From Aggregatibacter actinomycetemcomitans DSM 8324 (GTDB lineage Bacteria > Pseudomonadota > Gammaproteobacteria > Enterobacterales > Pasteurellaceae), in the NCBI RefSeq assembly GCF_000372365.1, contig NZ_AQUU01000016.1, positions 1 to 40,372 on the forward strand: a stretch of DNA of 40,372 bases, in the 5' to 3' direction. Positions 8,816-17,444 of this stretch are shown piece by piece (position 1 is the stretch's first letter; each line of letters begins with the position of its first letter). The notes under the pieces were generated by a model. It did no database searches, was not told the DNA's origin, and saw nothing but the letters and a program-made list of their open reading frames with translations. Both the position numbers and the translations under genes were made by a program.

Positions 8816-8835
8816 CACATTTTTTAAAAAACCAC

Positions 8836-8864
8836 TTGCGATGAAAAAACTTTTCCAGTAGTTT
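8836..8864 (+). promoter_or_regulatory. Possible promoter of the His leader transcript
   Basis: TTGCGA at 8836-8841 and TAGTTT at 8859-8864 are separated by 17 bp, placing a start near 8871, about 20 bases before the leader peptide. The -35 is fair and the -10 is weak, so this is the best candidate rather than a firm call. Confidence 0.4.
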
Positions 8865-8892
8865 AAAAAGCAACTCACACAGGAGAAACAAA

Positions 8893-8937
8893 ATGAACGT
8901 TATTCGCAACCATCATCACCATCATGTAACTGAATAA
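8893..8937 (+). CDS. hisL: Histidine leader peptide (HisL-type), 14 aa
   Basis: A short ORF begins with ATG after a strong AGGAGA (8881-8886) and reads MNVIRNHHHHHVTE. Five consecutive His codons occupy 8911-8925. This is the hallmark of a histidine attenuator leader, where a ribosome stalls if charged tRNA-His is scarce. It is followed by alternative hairpins and a strong terminator. The controlled gene is a membrane transporter rather than hisG, so this is a second type of His regulon member. The symbol is used by analogy with the his operon leader. Confidence 0.9.
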   Translation: MNVIRNHHHHHVTE

Positions 8938-9043
8938 TCTTTCAGGTATGTGGTGTGCTTGGAAGATCACTTCCGAGCAAGGTGCGAATAATTCATGGTT
9001 TATCACAACCCCTCGGAAGTTAACTTTCGAGGGGTTTTCTTTT
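8930..9043 (+). promoter_or_regulatory. Histidine attenuator (alternative RNA hairpins)
   Basis: The segments fit the six-arm his attenuator scheme. A:B is CTGAA 8930-8934 with TTCAG 8941-8945. C:D is GCTTGGAAG 8957-8965 with CTTCCGAGC 8970-8978. E:F is the terminator at 9007-9036. The alternatives are B:C (CTTTCA 8939-8944 with TGGAAG 8960-8965, one wobble) and D:E (CTTCCGAG 8970-8977 with CTCGGAAG 9012-9019, perfect). A ribosome stalled on the His codons would block A:B, allow B:C and D:E, and let transcription continue. Pairings were found by eye; the model is inferred from the known his operon mechanism. Confidence 0.82.
9007..9043 (+). terminator. Attenuator terminator hairpin
   Basis: A 15-bp stem (9007-9021 with 9022-9036, one G-U pair) has an AACCCCTCG-type base and is followed by TTCTTTT. 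It lies 70 nt after the leader peptide stop and about 100 nt before the transporter gene. Confidence 0.88.
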
Positions 9044-9139
9044 CAGCCCAATGAACCGAAAACCCAAAATCGTGATTTCATTAGACAAATTTTATTTTTC
9101 TAGTAAATTATCAACAACTTAACTCATAAGGATAAACAA

Positions 9140-10492
9140 ATGTTAACCAACCCTGTTGTCATTTCGATCATCGTATTGCTGGCACTTAGTTTGCTCCGCA
9201 TTAACGTGGTCATCGCATTGGTGATTTCCGCCTTAACTGCCGGTTTAGTCGGTGATTTAGGCTTGACTAAAACCATCGAAGCCTTTACCGGCGGACTTGG
9301 CGGCGGTGCGGAAGTTGCTATGAACTATGCGATGCTCGGCGCTTTTGCTATTGCCATCTCCAAATCCGGCATTACCGATTTACTTGCCTACAAAATCATC
9401 ACCCGCATGAATAAAGTGCCAACCGCAAACAGCCTTGCCATGTTCAAATATGCCATGCTCGGTATCCTAACGCTGTTCGCTATTTCTTCCCAAAACCTGC
9501 TGCCGGTACACATTGCCTTTATTCCTATCGTCATTCCGCCGATGCTCGCCATTTTCAACAAATTGAAAATTGACCGCCGTGCGGTGGCTTGTGTGCTGAC
9601 CTTCGGTTTAACCGCCACCTATATGTTATTGCCGGTGGGTTTCGGAAAAATCTTTATCGAAAGCATTCTGGTGAAAAATATCAACACCGTAGGCAATTCA
9701 TTAGGCTTACAAACCAGCGTGGGCGAAGTGTCACTGGCAATGACCATTCCCGTGATCGGCATGGTTTTGGGGTTGTTAACCGCCGTGTTTATCACTTATC
9801 GCAAACCGCGCGAATACGTGGTGATGAGCACCGAGCCGACAACCCAAGACATTGAACAACACATTGCCAACATCAAACCGAAACAAATTGTGGCAAGTTT
9901 AATCGCCATCGTCGCCACCTTCACAGTGCAATTAGTCACCAGTTCCACCATCATCGGCGGCTTGGTCGGTTTAATTATCTTCGCCGTATTTGGCATTTTT
10001 AAACTCAAAGAAAGCAACGATATTTTCCAACAAGGCTTGCGTTTAATGGCGATGATCGGCTTTGTGATGATCGCCGCCTCCGGTTTCGCCAACGTCATTA
10101 ACACCACAACCGGCGTGAAAGAGCTAATAGACGTGTTAAGCACCAGTGTGATTCAAAGCAAAGGCGCCGCCGCATTCCTGATGTTGCTCGTGGGTTTGCT
10201 CATCACCATGGGTATCGGTTCTTCTTTCTCTACCGTACCGATTATTACTTCCATTTATGTGCCGTTGTGTTTATCTTTCGGCTTCTCGCCGCTTGCCACC
10301 GTGTCTATTGTCGGCGTAGCGGCTGCGCTGGGCGATTCAGGTTCACCGGCATCCGACTCGACGTTGGGGCCGACTTCCGGTTTGAATATGGACGGCAAAC
10401 ACGACCACATTTGGGATTCCGTGGTGCCGACCTTTATTCACTACAACATTCCGTTAATTATCTTCGGCTGGATTGCCGCGGTGTATCTGTAA
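9140..10492 (+). CDS. NhaC/YuiF-type transporter, predicted histidine importer
   Basis: This 450-residue protein has about twelve hydrophobic segments and belongs to the Na+/H+ antiporter-like group that includes Bacillus YuiF. It starts with a short membrane-entering N-terminus (MLTNPVVISIIVLLAL). Conserved-looking stretches include GGLGGGAEVAMNYAMLG, the GDSGSPASDSTLGPTSGLN loop late in the protein, and DHIWDSVVPTFIHYN near the end. By family alone it could be a sodium/proton antiporter. The His leader peptide and attenuator immediately upstream argue instead that it imports histidine or a close relative. I recall comparative work on attenuators proposing this role for YuiF homologues in Pasteurellaceae. 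The gene is monocistronic. An AAGGAT site precedes the ATG. Confidence 0.82.
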   Translation: MLTNPVVISIIVLLALSLLRINVVIALVISALTAGLVGDLGLTKTIEAFTGGLGGGAEVAMNYAMLGAFAIAISKSGITDLLAYKIITRMNKVPTANSLAMFKYAMLGILTLFAISSQNLLPVHIAFIPIVIPPMLAIFNKLKIDRRAVACVLTFGLTATYMLLPVGFGKIFIESILVKNINTVGNSLGLQTSVGEVSLAMTIPVIGMVLGLLTAVFITYRKPREYVVMSTEPTTQDIEQHIANIKPKQIVASLIAIVATFTVQLVTSSTIIGGLVGLIIFAVFGIFKLKESNDIFQQGLRLMAMIGFVMIAASGFANVINTTTGVKELIDVLSTSVIQSKGAAAFLMLLVGLLITMGIGSSFSTVPIITSIYVPLCLSFGFSPLATVSIVGVAAALGDSGSPASDSTLGPTSGLNMDGKHDHIWDSVVPTFIHYNIPLIIFGWIAAVYL

Positions 10493-10497
10493 GCTAA

Positions 10498-10507
10498 AAA
10501 GTGCGGT
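10498..10507 (+). repeat. DNA uptake signal sequence (single)
   Basis: Exact AAAGTGCGGT five bases after the transporter stop. The opposite arm 30 bp later (CCACACCTTT) is too diverged to make a convincing terminator. Confidence 0.85.
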
Positions 10508-10549
10508 GGGAAAAACAGTTAAATTTTCGACCACACCTTTACCATTAAC

Positions 10550-11122
10550 ATGCCTATGAACAGTATTTCCATCCAACGCCTTAAACAAAGCCTTCAGCAT
10601 TTCTTCGCGCGTTATGACGCGCAAAAGGAAGGAACGGTGTATGCCAAATTTTCGGCAAATTTATTTACGGAAAACCGGCAAAAAGTAGCATTTTATTTTC
10701 AGCAAATCGAACAAACCTTTGCGCGTCTTGAGCAGGCGGATCCCAGCAATCTTGAAGCGTTGCAGTTTTACACGCAAAAACTGTCGGCGCAATGCACCGC
10801 ACTTTCCGATGCCTTAACCCGACAACAGCAAAACGACCAACCCTTTCCGCGCAAAACCAAGGAAGAACCTAAACCCACCGGTAAACGCCGTCATCCCGTA
10901 CACAGTTTGCCGCCCCGTGAACGGTTAGCGAAATATTATGACTATCTGGCATCGTTCAATGAAAAAATTCAGGTTGAACAGGATACGTTGGAAAAAGCAC
11001 AGCGTGAAGGTCGACTTGTTAATAAACAAATGCTGGAGCAATTAGAACAGCGCCGTGCCCGTTGTTTGGAAGCGATTGACGTGCTGGAAGAATATTTGGT
11101 TTTTGTCGAAAAGCAAAAATAG
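10550..11122 (+). CDS. priC: Primosomal replication protein N'' (PriC)
   Basis: This 190-residue, mostly helical protein takes part in replication restart, loading DnaB helicase at stalled forks through the PriC pathway. The LPPRERLAKYYDYLASFNEKI segment around residues 120-140 and the Arg/Glu-rich helical C-terminus (EQRRARCLEAIDVLEEYL) resemble PriC of enteric bacteria and Haemophilus. A basic linker (KRRHPVH) lies between the two helical parts. No strong Shine-Dalgarno precedes either the ATG at 10550 or the one two codons later, so the start is uncertain by two residues. An uptake signal core (10796-10805, reverse) lies inside the gene. A terminator follows directly. Confidence 0.82.
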   Translation: MPMNSISIQRLKQSLQHFFARYDAQKEGTVYAKFSANLFTENRQKVAFYFQQIEQTFARLEQADPSNLEALQFYTQKLSAQCTALSDALTRQQQNDQPFPRKTKEEPKPTGKRRHPVHSLPPRERLAKYYDYLASFNEKIQVEQDTLEKAQREGRLVNKQMLEQLEQRRARCLEAIDVLEEYLVFVEKQK

Positions 11123-11129
11123 GCGTAAT

Positions 11130-11160
11130 AAAAAACCTCGCGAAAATAGCGAGGTTTTTT
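11130..11160. terminator. Bidirectional terminator priC / miaB
   Basis: A perfect 12-bp stem (11130-11141 with 11149-11160, AAAAAACCTCGC type) has a 7-nt loop and A/T runs on both sides. It sits between the converging priC and miaB genes and should serve both. Confidence 0.9.
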
Positions 11161-11178
11161 GCTTCTGATGAAAGCGAC

Positions 11179-12603
11179 TTAACCAACATAGCGCCCTACG
11201 CCAAGTTCATCTTCCTTACGGGTGCGGTTAATCACCATTTGCGGCGATTGCAACACACGCAAGCCCATTTGATCTTCGGTGCGCACCACTTCACCACGTA
11301 GGGAGTTGGTAAACACGTCAGTGATTTTAATATCTACGAACTTGCCGATCATATCCGGTGTGCCTTGGAAATTCACGATGCGGTTGGTTTCCGTACGTCC
11401 CGTCAATTCCATAATGTCTTTTTTCGACGGACCTTCCACCAACACGCGTTGCTCGGATCCCAACATGGCGCGGCTGAACTGCGCCGCTTGGTTATTAATG
11501 CGTTGTTGCAACAAATAAAGGCGTTGTTTTTTCTCTTCTTCGCTGACATCGTCAGGATAATCCGCCGCCGGCGTGCCGGGACGTGCGGAATAAATGAAGC
11601 TGAAGCTCATATCGAAATTCACTTGCGCAATCAAATTCATGGTTTGCTCGAAATCTTCGTTGGTTTCGCCCGGGAAGCCCACGATAAAGTCAGAACTGAC
11701 TTGAATATGCGGGCGCACCGCTTTGAGCTTACGAATAATAGACTTATATTCAATCGCTGTATGTCCGCGTTTCATCATGTTCAACACATGATCGGAACCG
11801 GATTGCACCGGCAAATGCAGGAAACTCACCAATTCTGGCGTATCACGATACACATCGATAATATCATCGGTGAATTCAATAGGATGGCTGGTGGTAAAAC
11901 GCAAACGATCGATACCGTCAATGGCCGCTACCAAACGCAACAATTCGGCGAAGGTGCAAATATCGCCATCAAATGTCGGACCACGATAGGCGTTCACGTT
12001 CTGGCCGAGCAAATTCACTTCGCGCACGCCTTGCTCCGCCAACTGGGCAATTTCAAATAAAATATCATCCACCGGACGGCTAACTTCCTCGCCACGGGTA
12101 TAAGGCACCACGCAGTAAGTACAGTATTTATTACAGCCTTCCATGATAGAAACAAAGGCAGTCGGGCCTTCTGCGCGCGGTTCCGGCAACCGGTCGAATT
12201 TTTCGATTTCCGGGAAACTAATATCCACCACAGCACTTTTGCCACCGCGAATTTGGTTAATCATTTCCGGTAAACGGTGCAGGGTTTGCGGCCCGAAAAT
12301 AATATCCACATAAGGGGCACGGGTGCGAATATGTTCACCTTCCTGCGATGCTACACAACCGCCCACGCCAATCAATAAATTCGGATTGCTCTTTTTTAAT
12401 TCTTTCCAGCGACCTAATTGATGGAACACTTTTTCCTGTGCTTTTTCGCGAATGGAACAGGTATTCAATAGCAAAACATCCGCTTCTTCCGGCACTTCGG
12501 TGAGTTCCAAACCATGCGTACTGTGTAATAAATCCGCCATTTTTGATGAATCGTATTCATTCATCTGGCAGCCCCAGGTTTTAATATGTAGTTTTTGCGT
12601 CAT
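11179..12603 (-). CDS. miaB: tRNA-2-methylthio-N6-dimethylallyladenosine synthase
   Basis: This 474-residue radical SAM methylthiotransferase adds the 2-methylthio group to i6A37 in tRNAs that read UNN codons. The N-terminal UPF0004 domain has its three cluster Cys ([11 protein letters not shown] at Cys12, NTCSIREKA at Cys49, GGCVASQEG at about Cys83). The radical SAM motif is [13 protein letters not shown] near residues 156-168. A C-terminal TRAM domain follows ([10 protein letters not shown] region). Length is the same as E. coli MiaB. The gene is monocistronic with a terminator at its end. A plausible promoter (TAGCCA, 17 bp, TAGAAT) lies upstream within 12650-12690 on the minus strand. 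Its divergent neighbour is a ubiF remnant, as in E. coli, where ubiF and miaB are adjacent and divergent. Confidence 0.97.
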   Translation of the reverse strand: MTQKLHIKTWGCQMNEYDSSKMADLLHSTHGLELTEVPEEADVLLLNTCSIREKAQEKVFHQLGRWKELKKSNPNLLIGVGGCVASQEGEHIRTRAPYVDIIFGPQTLHRLPEMINQIRGGKSAVVDISFPEIEKFDRLPEPRAEGPTAFVSIMEGCNKYCTYCVVPYTRGEEVSRPVDDILFEIAQLAEQGVREVNLLGQNVNAYRGPTFDGDICTFAELLRLVAAIDGIDRLRFTTSHPIEFTDDIIDVYRDTPELVSFLHLPVQSGSDHVLNMMKRGHTAIEYKSIIRKLKAVRPHIQVSSDFIVGFPGETNEDFEQTMNLIAQVNFDMSFSFIYSARPGTPAADYPDDVSEEEKKQRLYLLQQRINNQAAQFSRAMLGSEQRVLVEGPSKKDIMELTGRTETNRIVNFQGTPDMIGKFVDIKITDVFTNSLRGEVVRTEDQMGLRVLQSPQMVINRTRKEDELGVGRYVG

Positions 12604-12759
12604 ATTGGCTAAAATTTACTCTAATGGTTCATAAAAATTGACTGGCTATTCTACAGACTTGCACTTTTTCTGGCTAGTTAAAAAGCAGATTTTCTTCAGA
12701 ATTTTACCTATTGGAAGATAAAATAAATACCACTCAATATCGTCAGAGAAATGAAAAAG

Positions 12760-13090
12760 TGACGGGAATTTTAAAAGATATTATTGTTGTCAGCGGAGGC
12801 GTGATTGGTGCGGCCTCGCCTTCGGTTTTAAAGATGTGAAAGTCTTAATTGAGATCATACGCTCTGTACTTCGGCAGTAGGAAAATATTGCCGATGATCG
12901 GGTGTTGTAGCGTTATCAACAAAAACGAAAAACCGATAATTTACTCATGCAATCGGGCATGGATCTGTTTTATAAGGCGTTTAAGGAAAAGATTTTGCCA
13001 TTGAAAATGCTACGAAATATCGCATTAGTAGCGGCAGATAAAACCCCGTTGTTGAAAAAACAAGCCTTGCGTTACGCCTTGGGATTATAA
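12760..13090 (+). pseudogene. ubiF: Decayed ubiF (FAD-dependent ubiquinone hydroxylase) remnant
   Basis: Two pieces of a UbiF/UbiI-type flavoprotein monooxygenase remain. Near 12777-12860 translation gives KDIIVVSGGVIGAA and, after a frame change, AFGFKDVKVLIE. This is the N-terminal FAD-binding GxGxxG region in degraded form. From 12911 to 13090 an open frame gives the C-terminal 59 residues, including DNLLMQSGMDLFYKAF and KKQALRYALGL before TAA, very close to the end of E. coli UbiF. About 300 central codons are missing and no start or intact frame is left. UbiF hydroxylates the ring in ubiquinone synthesis. In E. coli ubiF is divergent from miaB, exactly the position seen here. The flanks (12604-12759 and 13091-13198) hold nothing else recognisable. 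Confidence 0.85.
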
Positions 13091-13198
13091 TCTGCCGTTG
13101 ATAAATCTAAATATTCGATTATTGCCAATATAAAATCTTTTAATTTACATGCTCAATGTTTAAGTTATATACGATATAAACTAATCATTCCAATAAAG

Positions 13199-13226
13199 AA
13201 CCGCACTCTGAAGCTCAAAGTGCGGT
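13199..13226. terminator. Uptake-signal hairpin
   Basis: ACCGCACT pairs with AGTGCGGT (exact uptake signal AAAGTGCGGT at 13217-13226) around a short loop. It lies downstream of both the ubiF remnant and the converging lipoprotein gene, and is probably a relic of the ubiF terminator and usable by the lipoprotein gene. Confidence 0.65.
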
Positions 13227-13306
13227 CATTTATCGTTTCATTTTACTTAACTAGTAGCCTTTAGGTTTTAAAAAAGCACTATATAGGATATCAATGAAAT
13301 TCAAGA

Positions 13307-13615
13307 TTATTTATCTAAACACTGATACTGAATTGTAACTGTAAACTCGGTACATCCGAGACCACCATACATAGAACAAACTTGTTTATGTCCGCCGAAT
13401 TTCTCTGCGTTTTTATATCCCCAAGACTCACAACGTTTTTTTGCTAATTGCAATCCTTGTTCTTCATTAATTACTGGTACCTGCATTCCGCCATAAGTAT
13501 AAGATAACTCGATAGTACCATCTGCCTTACTACCACCAGTGGCAACCAGTTCTTTATGAATAGTGCATCCGGTTAATATAAAACTAACAAGCCCAACAAA
13601 TAATAATTTTTTCAT
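13307..13615 (-). CDS. YecR-like small lipoprotein
   Basis: This encodes a lipoprotein of about 102 residues. The N-terminus is MKKLLFVGLVSFILTGC, a signal peptide with an LTGC lipobox, so Cys17 should be lipidated. The mature part has four more Cys and the pattern ATGGSKADGTIELSY, QGLQLAKKRC, GYKNAEKFGG and YQCLDK, which resembles the YecR-like lipoprotein family found on proteobacterial chromosomes and prophages. Its function is unknown. I chose the ATG at 13615 because GGAG precedes it and the signal peptide then starts properly; the ORF is open a further 25 codons upstream, but that part makes no sense as a protein start. It stands alone, with hairpins on both sides. Confidence 0.75.
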   Translation of the reverse strand: MKKLLFVGLVSFILTGCTIHKELVATGGSKADGTIELSYTYGGMQVPVINEEQGLQLAKKRCESWGYKNAEKFGGHKQVCSMYGGLGCTEFTVTIQYQCLDK

Positions 13616-13689
13616 ATAATTAATCTCCATAATAAAATTGGCGAGCGGATTATATTCAAAAAAAGTTAAAGAATAATTGAGACAGATCA

Positions 13690-13717
13690 CAAATCCCGAA
13701 AATTAATTCGGGATTTG
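13690..13717. other. Perfect inverted repeat upstream of the lipoprotein gene
   Basis: CAAATCCCGAA at 13690-13700 pairs perfectly with TTCGGGATTTG at 13707-13717. There is no T-run on either strand. It lies 75 bp upstream of the lipoprotein start and 87 bp downstream of queH (both minus), so it could be a weak queH terminator or an operator. Confidence 0.5.
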
Positions 13718-13803
13718 CAGTTAGTAAGACTAGAAAATGCACACTAGTTAGACCCCAATTACGTAGCACGGTATTTTCAGTAACCTTGCTCCATTATTTA
13801 GTC

Positions 13804-14535
13804 CTATTGATTCGGCGAATAGTAAAGCTTGCCGATTTCGATTTTTTGGCGACCGGTTTGTTCACGCCATTTATTGCTGTCGCGTAAAGAATAGACGCAA
13901 CCGCAATATTCCTGCTGATAAAAACGCTCGCGTTTGCTGATTTCGATCATGCGTTGCGAGCCGCCTTCTTTGCGCCAGTTGTAATCCCAATAAATCACGT
14001 CATCATATTTTTCCGCTGCGCGATGCCCGCAGCCGTTAATTTGATCCATATCTTTCCAGCGGGAAATACCAAGGCAGCTGGTAAAAACCGGAAAACCATG
14101 TTCATGCGCATATTCGGCGGCTTTTTCAAAGCGCATACCAAAACACATGGTGCAACGAATGCCGCGCTCCGGCTCCCATTCCATGCCTTTGGCGCGATCA
14201 AACCATTCCTGACGATCATAATCCGCGTCAATAAACGGAATGCCGAATTTCTGCGCAAAACGAATATTCTCTTCTTTACGAATTAAATATTCTTTTAACG
14301 GGTGGATATTCGGATTGTAAAAATAAATGGTAAATTCGATACCGGACGCCAAAATCGCTTCCATCACCTCGCCCGAGCAAGGCGCACAGCAGGAATGCAA
14401 CAGCAGTTTATTATGCCCATCAGGTAATTCCAGCTTTTCACGAATAAAAGGGGCATTGGGATCTTTGCGCGGTTTTTGCTTGCGAATTTTGTTTTGAAAA
14501 TTAACCGCACTTTTGGGGTTATGTTGTTCTGTCAT
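13804..14535 (-). CDS. queH: Epoxyqueuosine reductase QueH
   Basis: This 243-residue enzyme (former DUF208) catalyses the last step of queuosine formation in tRNA, reducing epoxyqueuosine; it is the non-cobalamin alternative to QueG. The family Cys motifs are visible: [13 protein letters not shown] near residues 45-57, [16 protein letters not shown] in the middle, and YCGCVYS near the end. [19 protein letters not shown] is also typical. The start codon comes one base after the ispB stop on the same strand (TAGGATG), so the two are translationally coupled. An uptake signal core lies inside the first codons (14504-14513), which may explain the non-conserved N-terminal stretch. Confidence 0.92.
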   Translation of the reverse strand: MTEQHNPKSAVNFQNKIRKQKPRKDPNAPFIREKLELPDGHNKLLLHSCCAPCSGEVMEAILASGIEFTIYFYNPNIHPLKEYLIRKEENIRFAQKFGIPFIDADYDRQEWFDRAKGMEWEPERGIRCTMCFGMRFEKAAEYAHEHGFPVFTSCLGISRWKDMDQINGCGHRAAEKYDDVIYWDYNWRKEGGSQRMIEISKRERFYQQEYCGCVYSLRDSNKWREQTGRQKIEIGKLYYSPNQ

Positions 14536-14536
14536 C

Positions 14537-15526
14537 CTAATAGGTTCTATCTACGGATAAATATGCCAAGGAAATCAACGCCAGTTTATATTCGCTTTCC
14601 GGCAAACATTGAATGGCATCAACGGCTTTTTGCGCTTCTTGTTTGGCGCAGTTCATGGCGTAATCTAAAGAGTTGTGTTCCGCCATAATGGCTAATACGT
14701 CATCAATGGCATCACGTCTTCCTCCTTGCTCAATGGCTTTGCGGATTAAGGCGGCTTGCTGCGCATTGCCGTGGTGCATGGCGTGTAACAAAGGAAGGGT
14801 TGGTTTTCCTTCGGCTAAATCATCACCAACATTTTTCCCTAAGGCGTTTGCGTTGGCGCTGTAATCCAGAACGTCATCCACCAATTGAAATGCGGTGCCG
14901 AGATAACGACCGTAATTCTGTAATGCTTTTTCCTGCGTGTCATCCGCGCCGGCAATAATTGCCGCTGCCTGCGCCGCCACCTCAAATAAACGAGCGGTTT
15001 TACTGTAAATCACCCGCATATAATTTTCTTCGCTGGTTTGCGGATCATTTACGTTCATTAATTGTTGCACTTCTCCTTCCGCCAACACATTAGTGGCATC
15101 CGCCATAATGCGTAAAATTTTCAAAGACTCCAGCTGCGCAACCAATTGGAACGCGCGGGTATAAATGAAATCACCCACCAACACGCTTGCCGCATTACCG
15201 AATTCCGCATTCGCCGTGGCACGCCCGCGACGCATATCCGATTCATCGACGACATCGTCGTGTAATAAAGACGCGGTATGAATAAACTCGACAAAAGTCG
15301 CACAGGTGATGGCTTGCTGCCCATCGAAACCCAATGCACGAGCCGCCAACACAGCGATAAGCGGACGAATACGCTTGCCGCCACCTTGCACAATGTAGAA
15401 ACCCAACTGATTAATTAACGCCACATCGGAGTTCAGTTGGGCTAAAATTGATTCGTTTACTTTTTGCATATCCCCATGGCTTAACGCCTGGATTGCCTTC
15501 ATATCCATTAAATTTGTTGTATTCAT
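14537..15526 (-). CDS. ispB: Octaprenyl diphosphate synthase
   Basis: This 329-residue trans-prenyltransferase extends farnesyl diphosphate with isopentenyl units to the octaprenyl side chain of ubiquinone and menaquinone. Both Asp-rich motifs are present: [15 protein letters not shown] (about residues 90-104) and [11 protein letters not shown] (about 217-227). [25 protein letters not shown] and [14 protein letters not shown] match E. coli IspB closely. Length is close to the E. coli 323. The first ATG gives six or so extra residues compared with E. coli, so ATG codons seven or nine codons in are alternatives. It is divergent from rplU, as in E. coli, and is followed by queH with a one-base gap. 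Confidence 0.96.
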   Translation of the reverse strand: MNTTNLMDMKAIQALSHGDMQKVNESILAQLNSDVALINQLGFYIVQGGGKRIRPLIAVLAARALGFDGQQAITCATFVEFIHTASLLHDDVVDESDMRRGRATANAEFGNAASVLVGDFIYTRAFQLVAQLESLKILRIMADATNVLAEGEVQQLMNVNDPQTSEENYMRVIYSKTARLFEVAAQAAAIIAGADDTQEKALQNYGRYLGTAFQLVDDVLDYSANANALGKNVGDDLAEGKPTLPLLHAMHHGNAQQAALIRKAIEQGGRRDAIDDVLAIMAEHNSLDYAMNCAKQEAQKAVDAIQCLPESEYKLALISLAYLSVDRTY

Positions 15527-15583
15527 TCTGTCAATTCGACTGATTAAAACTGATTAAATCAGGTTCGGAGGAAACTAAAAACT

Positions 15584-15593
15584 AAAGTGCGGT
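15584..15593 (+). repeat. DNA uptake signal sequence (single)
   Basis: Exact AAAGTGCGGT in the ispB-rplU divergent region, without an inverted partner. Confidence 0.85.
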
Positions 15594-15673
15594 GGATTTT
15601 ACCTGATTTTTCAGGCTTTCTGAAATCAAACTGCCGAAATTGCGAAATTTTTTATTTTCTCGTAAATAAATTC

Positions 15674-15702
15674 TTGCTATCCCCTAAATTTTTCCGTAGA
15701 AT
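15674..15702 (+). promoter_or_regulatory. Promoter of rplU-rpmA
   Basis: TTGCTA at 15674-15679 and TAGAAT at 15697-15702 are separated by 17 bp, in AT-rich surroundings. The predicted start near 15709 leaves a leader of about 65 nt before rplU, room for regulation but without an obvious structure. Confidence 0.7.
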
Positions 15703-15773
15703 TCACGCCCTATTTATATGAATTTTATGTGCGAAATGAAACAACATTAGAGCACAATTATAGCGGAGTATTT

Positions 15774-16085
15774 ATGTACGCAGTTTTCCAAAGTGGCGGT
15801 AAACAACACCGAGTAAGCGAAGGTCAAGTGGTTCGTTTGGAAAAACTTGAACTTGCAGCCGGCGCAACAGTTGAGTTTGATTCGGTGTTGATGGTTGCTA
15901 ATGGTGAAGATGTTAAAATCGGTGCACCGGTCGTTGCCGGCGCGAAAGTAGTGGCTGAAGTAGTTGCACAAGGTCGTGGCGAGAAAATTAAAATCGTTAA
16001 GTTCCGTCGTCGCAAACACAGCCGTAAACAACAAGGTCATCGTCAGTGGTTCACAGAAGTGAAAATCACTGGGATTCAAGCATAA
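15774..16085 (+). CDS. rplU: 50S ribosomal protein L21
   Basis: This 103-residue protein of the large subunit binds 23S rRNA together with L20. It begins [14 protein letters not shown] and has the basic [16 protein letters not shown] segment followed by the conserved C-terminus ending KITGIQA. The length equals E. coli L21. I chose the ATG at 15774, seven bases after GGAG; an upstream in-frame ATG at 15729 would add 15 residues not found in the family. It is first in the rplU-rpmA operon, 20 bp before rpmA. Confidence 0.97.
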   Translation: MYAVFQSGGKQHRVSEGQVVRLEKLELAAGATVEFDSVLMVANGEDVKIGAPVVAGAKVVAEVVAQGRGEKIKIVKFRRRKHSRKQQGHRQWFTEVKITGIQA

Positions 16086-16105
16086 TTTCAGAGGAGATCA
16101 AGTAG

Positions 16106-16363
16106 ATGGCAACTAAAAAAGCTGGTGGTTCAACTCGTAACGGTCGTGATTCTGAAGCTAAACGTCTTGGTGTTAAACGTTTCGGTGGTGAGTCTGTATT
16201 AGCAGGTAGTATCATCGTTCGCCAACGTGGTACTAAGTTCCACGCGGGCAACAACGTTGGAATGGGACGTGACCACACCTTATTCGCGACAGCCGATGGT
16301 AAAGTAAAATTTGAAGTAAAAGGCGAAAAAAGCCGTAAATACGTAAGTATCGTTACTGAGTAA
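16106..16363 (+). CDS. rpmA: 50S ribosomal protein L27
   Basis: This 85-residue ribosomal protein has its N-terminal tail near the peptidyl transferase centre, contacting tRNA. It opens [20 protein letters not shown] and contains [11 protein letters not shown], as in all bacterial L27. Length is as in E. coli. GAGGAG lies before the ATG. It is followed at once by a strong terminator, so the operon ends here. Confidence 0.97.
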
Positions 16364-16385
16364 TTTTACCAAAACAGAATAAAAT

Positions 16386-16411
16386 GCCCTGCTTTCATGC
16401 AGGGCTTTTTT
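16386..16411 (+). terminator. Intrinsic terminator after rpmA
   Basis: GCCCTGC at 16386-16392 pairs with GCAGGGC at 16399-16405, followed by a run of six T. It ends the ribosomal protein operon 24 bp before the next gene. Confidence 0.92.
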
Positions 16412-16434
16412 ATAGGTGAAATTTAGGTGGAATC

Positions 16435-17367
16435 ATGCAACAACAACCTTTAGCCGGTTTTTTACTCGCGTTAACCGCCGTCTGTATGTGGGGTGCGTTG
16501 CCTATCGCCTTGCAACAGATCGTCGCAGTCATGGATGCCCAAACCATTGTGTGGTATCGCTTTATCACATCGGCGATCGGTTTATTTATTTTATTGGGAT
16601 TACGTAAAACGCTGCCAAAACCCACCGCACTTCGTCAGCGTTATCTCCTTTTGATTATGCTGGGCATTCTTGGGCTATCGGCAAATTTCTTCTTATTTAA
16701 TCTGGCGCTGAACTATATTCCACTGACCAGCAGCCAAGTGCTCAGTCCGTTATCCTCGTTTATCATGCTATTTGTCGGTGTGTTTGTGTTTAAAGAACAC
16801 ATCGGGCTCCATCAAAAAATCGGTTTGGTTATTTTAATTCTCGGCTTGGTCTTATTTTTCAACCAACGCTTTAGTGATTTCTTACAGCTCAATGATTATT
16901 TTAAAGGCATTGTTATTGCCCTATGCGCCAGCTCCTGCTGGGTTGCCTATGGCATGGCGCAAAAGCTGATGTTGAGCCGTTTCAGTTCGCAACAAATTTT
17001 GCTCATAATTTATGTCGGCTGCACGATCATTTTTACGCCCTTTGCCAATATTCAGCAGGTGAGCGCGTTAAATTCCTTTCAGCTGGGCTGCTTGATTTTT
17101 TGTTGCCTTAATACCATTATTGCTTACGGCACTTACGGCGAAGCGCTAAATCGCTGGGATGTTTCAAAAGTCAGCGCCATCATGACGCAGATTCCAATTT
17201 TCACGATTATTTTCACAGAAATTTTAATTGCCGTTTATCCACAATTATTCGTTGATCAGGAACTCAATTGGATCAGCTACCTTGGTGCGATTGCCGTCGT
17301 TTCAGGTTCATTGCTCTCCGTGTTGGGACACAAACTTCCCGCGATTTTTCATCGTAAAAATTGTTAA
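16435..17367 (+). CDS. EamA/DMT family transporter, copy 1
   Basis: This 310-residue inner-membrane protein has ten predicted helices in two EamA repeats and belongs to the drug/metabolite transporter superfamily; the substrate is not known. WGALPIALQQIV and AQTIVWYRF mark the first repeat, and SSCWVAYGMAQKLML and YGTYGEALNRWDVSKVSAI the second. It is a paralogue of the next gene: 36 of the first 61 aligned residues are identical by my count. It lies just after the rpmA terminator and 77 bp before its paralogue. In Haemophilus, as far as I recall, a single gene of this type sits between rpmA and obgE. An uptake signal core at 16624-16632 (reverse) lies inside the gene. Confidence 0.88.
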   Translation: MQQQPLAGFLLALTAVCMWGALPIALQQIVAVMDAQTIVWYRFITSAIGLFILLGLRKTLPKPTALRQRYLLLIMLGILGLSANFFLFNLALNYIPLTSSQVLSPLSSFIMLFVGVFVFKEHIGLHQKIGLVILILGLVLFFNQRFSDFLQLNDYFKGIVIALCASSCWVAYGMAQKLMLSRFSSQQILLIIYVGCTIIFTPFANIQQVSALNSFQLGCLIFCCLNTIIAYGTYGEALNRWDVSKVSAIMTQIPIFTIIFTEILIAVYPQLFVDQELNWISYLGAIAVVSGSLLSVLGHKLPAIFHRKNC

Positions 17368-17405
17368 GTTTCTCTTTGACAGGCCAAAAAACATTGGTAA
17401 AAATG

Positions 17406-17415
17406 ACCGCACTTT
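17406..17415 (-). repeat. DNA uptake signal sequence (single)
   Basis: Exact ACCGCACTTT between the two paralogous transporter genes, unpaired and so not a terminator. Confidence 0.85.
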
Positions 17416-17444
17416 TAAGCTCGCTACAAATGTAAGGAAGATAA

